Origin: Paenibacillus mendelii
Lineage (GTDB): Bacteria; Bacillota; Bacilli; Paenibacillales; Paenibacillaceae
Length of the DNA: 64,000 bases
Assembly (NCBI RefSeq): GCF_024498075.1
Contig: NZ_JANHOF010000004.1
Coordinates: 434,001-498,000, forward strand
Reading direction: 5' to 3'
Part shown: positions 24,086-31,350 of the stretch, one piece after another
How positions within the stretch are numbered: position 1 is the stretch's first letter
Layout: each line of letters starts with the position of its first letter
Made by a program: the position numbers and the translations under genes
Notes under the pieces: generated by a model
Databases searched by the model: none
The model's input: the letters and a program-made list of their open reading frames with translations, nothing else
What the model was told of the DNA's origin: nothing

Positions 24086-26173
24086 TCACTCCGCTAGGAC
24101 GGCAGGAAGCGTAAAACAAATTACGGTTCCCTCACCAAATACGCTTTCCGCGCTGATCGTTCCGTCATGCGCTTCTACAATCTCTTTGGCAATCGCAAGT
24201 CCCAAGCCGCTGCCTCCTTCTGCCGAGTTTCGCGCCTTATCTTTCTTGTAGAAACGGTCGAAAATAAATGGCATATGTTCGGATTCTATCCCGCTGCCCG
24301 TATCCCCTACCTTTACGACAGCCCGATTGGAATTTCGTTCGAACTGAAAAGTAAGCGCTATCCTCCCCTCCGCAGGCGTGTACTTGATCGCATTATAGAT
24401 CAAATTAGCCAGCACCTGATCCATCCGCTGCTGATCGATATGCAGCAGGATCCGCTCCGGAGGCAGTGGCTCCTCCTGTTCTTCAGGAGATGGAGTATAC
24501 CCGCATATGAATTGGATGCCCCTGCTCCGGACATCCAATTCATAATGCTCGCACAGCTGATTCATCCACTCCGATAGCGTCACCTCTGCATATTCAAATC
24601 GCAGCTGCCCCGCCTCGAGCTTAGTAAGCTCGAACAAATTCCCAATGAGCCGATTCAAACCGCCAACCTTGCCAAGCATCATGCGGATATATTTCTTCTG
24701 CTGTTCTTCGGATTTTACTACGCCATCCTGCATGGCCTCCAAGTACCCTTGCAGCAGTGTGATCGGCGTTCGCAGATCGTGAGAAATGTTCGTCATCAGA
24801 TGCCTCCGCGACATCTCTACTCTTGCCAATTCCCGGTTTGTCTGCTCCAAGGTCTCATTCGTTCGGCGCAGCGCCTCCGTTCGCTCTTCAATACGCTCCT
24901 CGAGGTGTATGTTCAACTCCCGCAGCTCATCCGATACCTGCTCCACTCTCCGCAGCGCGCTTGAGAAGCGGGTGGAAATAATAAACGACTGCATCAGAAT
25001 AAAAAAGAAGAGGCCGAGGGGTACGAGCTGGTTGTTCGCGAACCATTCATTATAGAACAGCATGTCGTTGAGGATGGTAACGACGAACACCGCCACTCCC
25101 GCAAGTACGAACGACGCGCCTTCCCTCTTCCGCATCTGCGCGGTAATGAGGACGAACAGCGAGTACAGGCTGGCCAACAGGACAAACAGCTGGAAGACCG
25201 GCAATAGCCGAGTAAAGCCAATTGCTGGTGTCAGCAGCACCACAAAACAAAGCGAGATGCCGAAACTGACAATAATCCGCTTTACCCGCTTGGAAGCATC
25301 CTTCGGAAACAATCCATAGATGTACAAATAGCCCGAGACCACACTTAAGGCAAATGAAATATATTCGACCTTCATCCCGGCTTCCCAGGTTAGACTGGTG
25401 AACAGCTGCATCAGATAAGCATCGCTGGTCACGCTTGTCCTCGCCGCGACAAAGAGGCACAGCAGACCAAAGTAGAGCGTAAAATATTCCTGCCGCCGGA
25501 AAGCATAAAGTCCGATATGGTAGATGCCGATGATCATCAGGCTTCCGAAAATAATCATCTCCTGGACCGTCAGCTTCATCTGGGATTTCGTGATATCACT
25601 ATTGTCCCCAAGCGTAAAATCCTTCCATATGCCGCCTTTGCGATGCTGGAAGTTGGATACTTGGACCACAATATCCAGCTTATCGGCCTGTCCGTTGAAG
25701 GTCACGATGCGAGGGAACTGCTCCGCGCTCGAGGTGTCGCGGCTCGTACCAACCTGCCCTGCCGTTGCCAGCAGCTTGCCATTGATCCACAGCTTGTACG
25801 AGCTGAATATATTAGGCACTCGAATCGCCAGCAGCTGATCGGCTTGATCGATGAGCACATTCAGCCGGTAGGTCGCAAACCCTTGTCCACCCTTCAATCC
25901 GAAGCCGCTTGGATAGCTGTTCCATGATTTGGGGACGTCCACAAGGAGTGGTTGTCCACTCGGCGTTACCTCCTGCGGCTCAAGCAGCTTATAGCTATAG
26001 AATGCCCACTGTCCTTGCAGCTCGACCTTCCCGTCTTCTTCGAATGACCAGTTTCTAAGATCCAGAACCCCCTCCTTTGCCTCAGGGGCAGCGTTGTCCG
26101 TGTTGGAAGAACAGCTGGTTAGAAGAAGTTGTACGGCTGTTAGTAAGATGACGATGATAAAAAGACGGCGAAT
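24086..26173 (-). CDS. Sensor histidine kinase, lipoprotein signal plus 7TMR-DISM; ATT start
   Basis: A 695-residue kinase. In-frame coding extends 77 codons above the first usual start (GTG 25942), to an ATT at 26173 that has AGGAGG 8 bases upstream. That extension reads RRLFIIVILLTAVQLLLTSC, a full lipoprotein signal, and contains no ATG, GTG or TTG, so ATT is the likely start. Next come a jelly-roll extracellular domain like 7TMR-DISMED2, seven membrane helices, a coiled coil (LEERIEERTEALRRTNETLEQ), the phospho-acceptor motif ISHDLRTP near residue 465 and an ATPase domain (NAIKYTP, GDTGSGIE, GSGLGLAI). It is divergent from its likely partner regulator at 26306. Confidence 0.85.
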   Translation of the reverse strand: MRRLFIIVILLTAVQLLLTSCSSNTDNAAPEAKEGVLDLRNWSFEEDGKVELQGQWAFYSYKLLEPQEVTPSGQPLLVDVPKSWNSYPSGFGLKGGQGFATYRLNVLIDQADQLLAIRVPNIFSSYKLWINGKLLATAGQVGTSRDTSSAEQFPRIVTFNGQADKLDIVVQVSNFQHRKGGIWKDFTLGDNSDITKSQMKLTVQEMIIFGSLMIIGIYHIGLYAFRRQEYFTLYFGLLCLFVAARTSVTSDAYLMQLFTSLTWEAGMKVEYISFALSVVSGYLYIYGLFPKDASKRVKRIIVSFGISLCFVVLLTPAIGFTRLLPVFQLFVLLASLYSLFVLITAQMRKREGASFVLAGVAVFVVTILNDMLFYNEWFANNQLVPLGLFFFILMQSFIISTRFSSALRRVEQVSDELRELNIHLEERIEERTEALRRTNETLEQTNRELARVEMSRRHLMTNISHDLRTPITLLQGYLEAMQDGVVKSEEQQKKYIRMMLGKVGGLNRLIGNLFELTKLEAGQLRFEYAEVTLSEWMNQLCEHYELDVRSRGIQFICGYTPSPEEQEEPLPPERILLHIDQQRMDQVLANLIYNAIKYTPAEGRIALTFQFERNSNRAVVKVGDTGSGIESEHMPFIFDRFYKKDKARNSAEGGSGLGLAIAKEIVEAHDGTISAESVFGEGTVICFTLPAVLAE

Positions 26174-26205
26174 AAGTCTTCCCTCCTATATAATGAAAAC
26201 GTCGA

Positions 26206-26235
26206 TTGATCATACCTCCATACATTCGATATAAT
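26206..26235 (+). promoter_or_regulatory. Promoter of the response regulator gene
   Basis: TTGATC (26206-26211), 18 bases, TATAAT (26230-26235) on the plus strand. The divergent 132-base region also holds a short inverted repeat TTGGT-TTG-ACCAA (26251-26263) downstream of the promoter. Confidence 0.5.
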
Positions 26236-26305
26236 AACCGAGGAGGAGCATTGGTTTGACCAAAGGCACAGGTCTGGTCACCAACTTTCATGGGGAGGAT
26301 ATACA

Positions 26306-27034
26306 ATGCAAGGAAATCGAATTTTGGTTGTTGATGATGAACCCGACATTACCGAGCTGATCGGCCTGTATCTCGAGCAGGACGGCTTCGTTGTACATAC
26401 GACGGACAATGGTGAGGACGCCCTCCGGCTGGCCAAAGAACTAAAGCCGGATTTGATCATATTGGACATTCAGCTGAAGAGTCTGGACGGCATCGAGGTA
26501 TGTAAGCAAATCCGCTTGGATTCCGGCGTTCCGATCCTATTCGTCAGCTGCAAAAGTGACGATACCGACATTATACACGGTCTGGATGTTGGCGGCGACG
26601 ATTATATGACGAAGCCGTTCAGCCCAAGCCAGCTCGTGGCAAGGGTTAAAGCTCATCTGAGGCGGCAATCGGCAATTGGTCAACAGCTCGGTGACCGCGC
26701 ACCTGATGAGGTCCTTGCGTTCGAGGGGATTGTCATTGATTTACAAGCAAGAACCGTCCATGTCTACGAGAAGGAGATTGCCTTATCAGCCAAAGAATTT
26801 GAGCTGCTCGTTTGTTTGGCTCAATCGCCTAATCGTGCATTCCCGCTGGATGAGTTATACACTATCGTGTGGGGTGCCGATAGCATGGGAGATACCCGCA
26901 CACTCATGGTGCATATCAGCAATCTGCGCAAGAAAATCGAGCCTGACCCAACCAACCCGATTATTATCGTCACGGTCCGCGGCGTCGGCTATAAATTCAA
27001 CTTCAAGGAAGGAATTACTCATGTACAACGCTGA
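26306..27034 (+). CDS. OmpR/PhoB family response regulator
   Basis: A 242-residue two-component regulator. The receiver domain (1-115) has the acidic pair D10-D11, the phosphoryl acceptor D54 in LIILDIQ, and the conserved lysine in YMTKPF. The winged-helix effector domain (about 140-235) shows LSAKEFELLVCLAQSPNRAFP and the usual C-terminal VRGVGYKF. GGAGG precedes ATG 26306. It is divergent from the histidine kinase gene, with which it probably works, and leads a tight operon: the methyltransferase gene starts inside its last codons (14-base overlap). Confidence 0.94.
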   Translation: MQGNRILVVDDEPDITELIGLYLEQDGFVVHTTDNGEDALRLAKELKPDLIILDIQLKSLDGIEVCKQIRLDSGVPILFVSCKSDDTDIIHGLDVGGDDYMTKPFSPSQLVARVKAHLRRQSAIGQQLGDRAPDEVLAFEGIVIDLQARTVHVYEKEIALSAKEFELLVCLAQSPNRAFPLDELYTIVWGADSMGDTRTLMVHISNLRKKIEPDPTNPIIIVTVRGVGYKFNFKEGITHVQR

Positions 27035-27887
27035 TCAATGGAACGATTATGAACTACTGGATACCGGAAGCGGTGAGAAGCTGGAGCGTTGGGGCAAATA
27101 TGTGCTTCGCCGGCCGGATCCGCAGGTCATCTGGCCTAGAACGAATGAAGGTGGACGCTGGAACAATGCGGACGGCCACTACCATCGCAGCTCCTCAGGC
27201 GGCGGAGAATGGAATTTCAACACGCAAGTACCGGATCGTTGGACGATCGGATACAAGGAGCTGAAGTTCCATATCCGCCCGACAAGCTTCAAGCATACCG
27301 GCCTATTCCCCGAGCAGGCGGTCAATTGGAGCTGGATGATGGACAAGATCCGCACAGCTGGCCGACCTATCCGGGTCTTGAATTTGTTCGCCTATACCGG
27401 AGGGGCAACCGTCGCAGCTGCAGCAGCTGGCGCAGAGGTTTGTCATGTTGATGCAGCCAAGGGCATGGTGCAATGGGCGAAGGAAAACGCGCAGCTGTCC
27501 GGTCTCGAGAATCATCCGGTCCGATACATCACAGACGATGTTTTCAAATTTGTTCAGAAGGAAGAACGCCGCGGACGGCAGTACGATGCGATCATCATGG
27601 ATCCTCCGTCCTATGGGCGCGGTCCGAACGGCGAGATGTGGAAGCTTGAACAAAACCTGTTTCCGTTTCTAGACTTCTGTACGTCGATATTGTCGCCTAA
27701 TCCGCTGTTTGTGCTCATTAATTCCTACACCACAGGCCTCTCGCCTTCCGTACTGCATAATTTGCTCCATATGACGGTTGGCCGAAAGTATGGCGGCTCT
27801 ATCCACTGCGGTGAGATTGGAATCCCGATCACAGCTTCAGGACTATCTCTTCCTTGCGGTATTCTGGGGCGCTGGGAGGCGAAATAA
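27021..27887 (+). CDS. Class I SAM-dependent methyltransferase (RlmI/RlmK-like, COG1092)
   Basis: The start is set at ATG 27021, with AGGAAGGA 7 bases upstream, giving 288 residues and a 14-base overlap with the response regulator gene. It has SAM-binding motif I in VLNLFAYTGGATVAAAAAGA, motif II HVDAAKGMVQWAKENAQ, and the catalytic motif IIMDPPSYGRGPNGE. These match the COG1092 family of rRNA large-subunit cytosine methyltransferases, but without the N-terminal PUA domain. A pseudouridine synthase follows directly, so rRNA modification is likely for both. Confidence 0.88.
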   Translation: MYNADQWNDYELLDTGSGEKLERWGKYVLRRPDPQVIWPRTNEGGRWNNADGHYHRSSSGGGEWNFNTQVPDRWTIGYKELKFHIRPTSFKHTGLFPEQAVNWSWMMDKIRTAGRPIRVLNLFAYTGGATVAAAAAGAEVCHVDAAKGMVQWAKENAQLSGLENHPVRYITDDVFKFVQKEERRGRQYDAIIMDPPSYGRGPNGEMWKLEQNLFPFLDFCTSILSPNPLFVLINSYTTGLSPSVLHNLLHMTVGRKYGGSIHCGEIGIPITASGLSLPCGILGRWEAK

Positions 27888-27888
27888 G

Positions 27889-28644
27889 ATGACGATTGAT
27901 CGGACGCCGGCTGCCGGTGATTCCGTCCTCTCCATATTATACGAGGACAATCATCTGCTTGCCGTCGTCAAGCCTCCCGGCATTCTGTCGCAAGCCGACG
28001 ATACCGGCGAGTCTGATATGGTAACTCTGCTCAAGCAAGATTTGAAGATCCGTTACGGCAAACCGGGCAATGTGTATGTCGGACTTGTACATCGCCTCGA
28101 TCGACCCGTGGGTGGCGCCATGCTGTTCGCCAAAACCTCCAAGGGCGCTTCCAGACTGTCCGAGTCCGTTCGTTCACGAGCATTCGATAAAATCTATATC
28201 GCGGTTGTCCATGGTAGTCCGGCTGCGCGTGCGGGCAGACTGCGCCATTACTTGCGGAAGGACTCCGCCCGCAATATCGTTTCTGTACACAGCCAAGAAG
28301 TAAGCGAGGCCAAGGAAGCGATTCTGGACTATGCCGTCGTCTCCAATCGGAATCAATACTCGCTTATTGCCGTTCGATTATTAACGGGGCGCCCGCATCA
28401 AATTCGGGCTCAGATGTCGGCTGTCGGCTGTCCGCTTGTATTCGACCGGAAATATGGGGCGCCAGCTCCAGACGGTGAACGCGATATCGCGCTCTGGTCC
28501 GCTTCGATAGGGGTTGCGCATCCGGTAACGAAGGAGTGGATCACCTTCCAATCGTTTCCCCCTCAGACAGAGCCCTGGACGCGCTGGAGCGAAGAGGAGC
28601 TCCAGCAGGCTCTAACTATCCTGCCGGATCGTGAACGTGTATGA
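27889..28644 (+). CDS. RluA family RNA pseudouridine synthase
   Basis: The start is set at ATG 27889, one base after the methyltransferase stop, giving 251 residues. The catalytic aspartate lies in VHRLDRPVGGAMLFAKT (about residue 69), the defining motif of the RluA group, and RLLTGRPHQIRAQM is the second conserved block. There is no N-terminal S4 domain, so it is a short form. It would isomerise uridine to pseudouridine in rRNA or tRNA. The stop overlaps the start of the CapA-like gene (ATGA), indicating coupling. Confidence 0.92.
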   Translation: MTIDRTPAAGDSVLSILYEDNHLLAVVKPPGILSQADDTGESDMVTLLKQDLKIRYGKPGNVYVGLVHRLDRPVGGAMLFAKTSKGASRLSESVRSRAFDKIYIAVVHGSPAARAGRLRHYLRKDSARNIVSVHSQEVSEAKEAILDYAVVSNRNQYSLIAVRLLTGRPHQIRAQMSAVGCPLVFDRKYGAPAPDGERDIALWSASIGVAHPVTKEWITFQSFPPQTEPWTRWSEEELQQALTILPDRERV

Positions 28645-30008
28645 GAAGGGGCATGAGAGCCCTTCTCGCCGCACTCCTCTTGTTAGCGGTCCTTACGGGC
28701 TGTACGAACGTATTGGATCCAGCTGTCGAAACGAATGGCAGTCCGCCGGAATCGAATACGGGGACTGACGGCCACGACGCTGGCACGCCATCCAACGACC
28801 CCGGGGACAAGGCGAATCCGGAAGACAACGTTCAAGATGATCCAGACCCTCCGGTGATCGACGATGACGACGACTTTACAGATCAACCAGTGGATACAGG
28901 ACCCAATGATGTACCGGTGCCTGAGGATCTCTCTCATGCGGTATGGATGGCTGTCGGTGACATTATGATGCATATGCCGCAGCTTCCGGGCGCTTATGAC
29001 AGCAAGAAGAAGCGTTACGTATTTGATCCCTTCTTCAGTGAGGTTAAGCCCATACTGGAAGAAGGCGATTGGACACTCGCCAATCTGGAGACCCCGATCG
29101 CCGGCCGCGATCTCGAGTATACGGGCTTTCCCCGGTTCAATGCTCCGCCTGAGCTTGCCGAAGCTTTGAGGAACGCCGGGTTCACTATTGTGACCAACGC
29201 GAATAACCATTCGTTAGACCGCAATTTCAAAGGCATCGACCGAACTTTGACCCATCTGGAGAAGCAGGGCCTCATAACCAAAGGAACCGCTCGTTCACAA
29301 GCTGAAGCCGAAGCGAAGACGATCGTCGAGCAAAACGGGATCCGGATGGGACTTCTCGCTTACACTTACGGGACGAATGGAATCCCTCTTCCGAAGGACA
29401 AGCCTTATTCCGTATCACTGATCGAAGAACAAGCCATCATCCGAGATATTCATGCACTCCGCGAAGCAGATGCAGACTTTATTACCGTCGTCCTCCATTT
29501 CGGCACCGAGTATCAGACAACGCCAAACGAAGCTCAGAAGACCCTTGCCCGTAAGCTGGTTGCCGCAGGCGCGGACATTATCGCAGGTTCTCATACCCAT
29601 GTCATACAACCTTATGAGACAATTGACGTATCGGAGCCCGATGGCTCCGTAAGAAGGGGACTAATCATTTATTCCATGGGTAATTTCATCTCCAATCAGC
29701 GCGGGGGAACGAAGGATTACGGCGTTATCTATAAAGCAGCTATACACAAAAATAACCAAACCGGTAAAACTTCCATCGGCGACATTGAAGCGATACCAAC
29801 CTGGGTACACCGCTACAAAGTAAACGGGACCAACCGTTATACCATCGTACCGCTCAAGCAAAGTATTGAGAAACGATCCATATCGTCGTTGTCCGAGAAT
29901 GAGTACACCGAATTGCAAAGCACGCTTACCGTACTTAACAAACGACTGCAGTCAATGTCCGATCAAGCCGTCTCTGTCGAGGCCATTCATGATGAGCATC
30001 AAGACTGA
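28641..30008 (+). CDS. CapA family lipoprotein (metallophosphoesterase-like)
   Basis: A 455-residue lipoprotein: signal MRALLAALLLLAVLTGC, then a long acidic, Pro/Gly-rich linker to about residue 95 (with the run DDDDD), then the CapA/PGA_cap domain. Conserved blocks are AVGDIMMH, LANLETPI, NANNHSLDR, VVLHFGTEY and GSHTHVIQP, which form the calcineurin-like metal site. CapA is known for poly-gamma-glutamate capsule export, but no capB/C genes are near, so another wall or capsule role is possible. It is the last gene of the response regulator operon (4-base overlap with the previous gene) and is closed by a perfect terminator. Confidence 0.9.
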   Translation: MRRGMRALLAALLLLAVLTGCTNVLDPAVETNGSPPESNTGTDGHDAGTPSNDPGDKANPEDNVQDDPDPPVIDDDDDFTDQPVDTGPNDVPVPEDLSHAVWMAVGDIMMHMPQLPGAYDSKKKRYVFDPFFSEVKPILEEGDWTLANLETPIAGRDLEYTGFPRFNAPPELAEALRNAGFTIVTNANNHSLDRNFKGIDRTLTHLEKQGLITKGTARSQAEAEAKTIVEQNGIRMGLLAYTYGTNGIPLPKDKPYSVSLIEEQAIIRDIHALREADADFITVVLHFGTEYQTTPNEAQKTLARKLVAAGADIIAGSHTHVIQPYETIDVSEPDGSVRRGLIIYSMGNFISNQRGGTKDYGVIYKAAIHKNNQTGKTSIGDIEAIPTWVHRYKVNGTNRYTIVPLKQSIEKRSISSLSENEYTELQSTLTVLNKRLQSMSDQAVSVEAIHDEHQD

Positions 30009-30029
30009 ACCTCGGCTATGTAATACTGA

Positions 30030-30077
30030 CAAGACAAAGAAGAAGAGTGCACGAAGGCGCTCTTCTTCTTTGTCTTG
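30030..30077 (+). terminator. Terminator of the response regulator operon
   Basis: CAAGACAAAGAAGAAGAG (30030-30047) and its exact complement (30060-30077) form an unbroken 18-base-pair stem around a 12-base loop. It has no long T-run downstream but lies between the plus-strand operon and the converging YjbR gene, so it may stop both. Confidence 0.85.
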
Positions 30078-30110
30078 CGTGAAAGGAGCATTCGCTCGAT
30101 AGTGACTTTC

Positions 30111-30473
30111 CTATTTGTGCTCTATCCGCTTAGATAGATAATCGGATAGAAGCCGCTTAGGCGCACAACTCCTCCATGCCTGCTCTAGAAGCTCTTGCAG
30201 CTCACCTTGCTGTATGACCGTGAGATTCACGAGTACATAAGGATAGTTGCGGTAATGATCCGTAATCGAGAATACTGCGGGATTCACCTGTATGTGGATG
30301 TCTCTCGATTCGAAGTCCATTTTCAAAACCAGAGACTCTCCATCTTCATGTAAGCGGGCAAACAGTTTCCCTCGAACTCGGAAAGCCGGTGTCCCATATG
30401 CAGTCCCCTCTTCAACTTCTGGTAATGCCAGTGAGCATTTGCTTATCGTCTTGAGATGATCCTGTTGACGCAT
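30111..30473 (-). CDS. MmcQ/YjbR family protein
   Basis: A 120-residue protein of the MmcQ/YjbR fold (CyaY-like, with a double-wing DNA-binding fold). It has LALPEVEEGTAYGTPAFRVRGKLFARLHED at the N-terminus and the typical YRNYPYVLVNLT block. The function is unknown in this family; nucleic acid binding has been proposed on structural grounds. GAGGTAG precedes the start. It is a single-gene unit, bounded by hairpins on both sides. Confidence 0.87.
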   Translation of the reverse strand: MRQQDHLKTISKCSLALPEVEEGTAYGTPAFRVRGKLFARLHEDGESLVLKMDFESRDIHIQVNPAVFSITDHYRNYPYVLVNLTVIQQGELQELLEQAWRSCAPKRLLSDYLSKRIEHK

Positions 30474-30530
30474 TCGATCACTACCTCATTCGGTTATTCC
30501 CATGTGTGTTCGCTCACATCGTACACGGAA

Positions 30531-30565
30531 GACCGTTGCAAGCTTCATAACGGCTTGCAGCGGTC
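30531..30565 (-). terminator. Terminator hairpin after the MarR gene
   Basis: GACCGTTGCAAGC (30531-30543) pairs with GCTTGCAGCGGTC (30553-30565), with one mismatch. It follows the leftward MarR gene. The T-rich stretch TCTTTTATT is on the plus-strand side. Confidence 0.65.
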
Positions 30566-30572
30566 TCTTTTA

Positions 30573-30977
30573 TTAATTAGCCACTTTCCCCAATAAATAG
30601 ACGAGCAGCTGCTGGTTATGTGAAGAAATCCGGTCAAGTGCCTCGCTGACATATGCATCGCGCAGCTCCATACCTCGTGTGGCTTCGGCTTGTCCAAGAT
30701 CGGTCAGACTAACCCAGACGACTCTGCGGTCATGATCATCTCTGCTTCTTAGAACCAAGCCGCCCCGTTCCATCCGGTCAAGCAGTGTCGTAATCGCTGC
30801 CGGCGTCGTTGACAAATAAGTGAGCAGATCCGATGGCTTCATGGGCTGATGCTGCTGCAGCAGCTCCAGAACATGCAGCTGGCCTTCCGTTAACGTCGGC
30901 GCAAGCGCTTCCTCTAGATGCATCTTCCATTCCTTAGTCATTTTCATCCACAATCGGGCAAATTCCACAGATACCAT
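30573..30977 (-). CDS. MarR family transcriptional regulator
   Basis: A 134-residue winged-helix regulator. The recognition region is MKPSDLLTYLSTTPAAITTLLDRMERGGLVLR, followed by the wing RDDHDRRVVWVSLTDLG, both typical of MarR. Members sense small phenolic or other stress molecules and often repress neighbouring genes and themselves. The upstream region has TATAAT on the minus strand (31019-31024) and an inverted repeat TTAATA..TATTAA (31059-31078). The divergent small ORF at 31170 is the nearest possible target. Confidence 0.9.
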   Translation of the reverse strand: MVSVEFARLWMKMTKEWKMHLEEALAPTLTEGQLHVLELLQQHQPMKPSDLLTYLSTTPAAITTLLDRMERGGLVLRSRDDHDRRVVWVSLTDLGQAEATRGMELRDAYVSEALDRISSHNQQLLVYLLGKVAN

Positions 30978-31018
30978 TCTCGATCACCCGCTCCCTGTCA
31001 TTTGTTCTCTTATCTTCT

Positions 31019-31024
31019 ATTATA
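31019..31024 (-). promoter_or_regulatory. -10 box of the MarR gene
   Basis: TATAAT on the minus strand, about 42 bases upstream of the MarR start codon. The hexamer 17 bases upstream (TTTAAT) matches the -35 consensus poorly. Confidence 0.4.
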
Positions 31025-31058
31025 GCAATCCAAGATGTCGAATTAAAGATTAATGCAG

Positions 31059-31078
31059 TTAATATTTTGTTCTATTAA
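31059..31078. promoter_or_regulatory. Inverted repeat, MarR-type operator candidate
   Basis: TTAATA (31059-31064) and TATTAA (31073-31078) are inverted arms with an 8-base centre, between the MarR gene and a divergent small ORF. Size and spacing suit a MarR dimer. Confidence 0.4.
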
Positions 31079-31169
31079 TCGCGATAATAGAGAACCGTTT
31101 GACAGGGTTAGACATAGAATAACGTTATGGGCTGTTGTACCCGCTCGAACAATGAGACTCAGGAGGTTG

Positions 31170-31343
31170 ATGACAATGGACGACCGCAAACAAATTCTAC
31201 TGCAAAAGCTGATTGCCGCCGGAATAGCAAACGACCCACAATGGCTGGAGCGGCTTGATGAACCGGCTCCATTGTGGGTCGTCCTTGAACTCATGCTTCA
31301 GCTGATCGAACGGTATACACCGCCATACCAGCCATACGACTAA
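31170..31343 (+). CDS. Small protein of unknown function (57 aa)
   Basis: ATG 31170 or ATG 31176 (AGGAGG lies 3 or 9 bases upstream) gives 57 or 55 residues. The protein reads DDRKQILLQKLIAAGIAND, then a Trp-containing stretch (PLWVVLELMLQLIERY) and a Pro/Tyr-rich end (TPPYQPYD). It looks helical and soluble, and I cannot name a family. Its stop lies 7 bases from the stop of the converging parC. Inside the gene, ACGACCCACAATGG (31231-31244) is repeated as its exact complement (31269-31282), so the mRNA can fold into a strong hairpin. Confidence 0.6.
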   Translation: MTMDDRKQILLQKLIAAGIANDPQWLERLDEPAPLWVVLELMLQLIERYTPPYQPYD

Positions 31344-31350
31344 GAAGACG

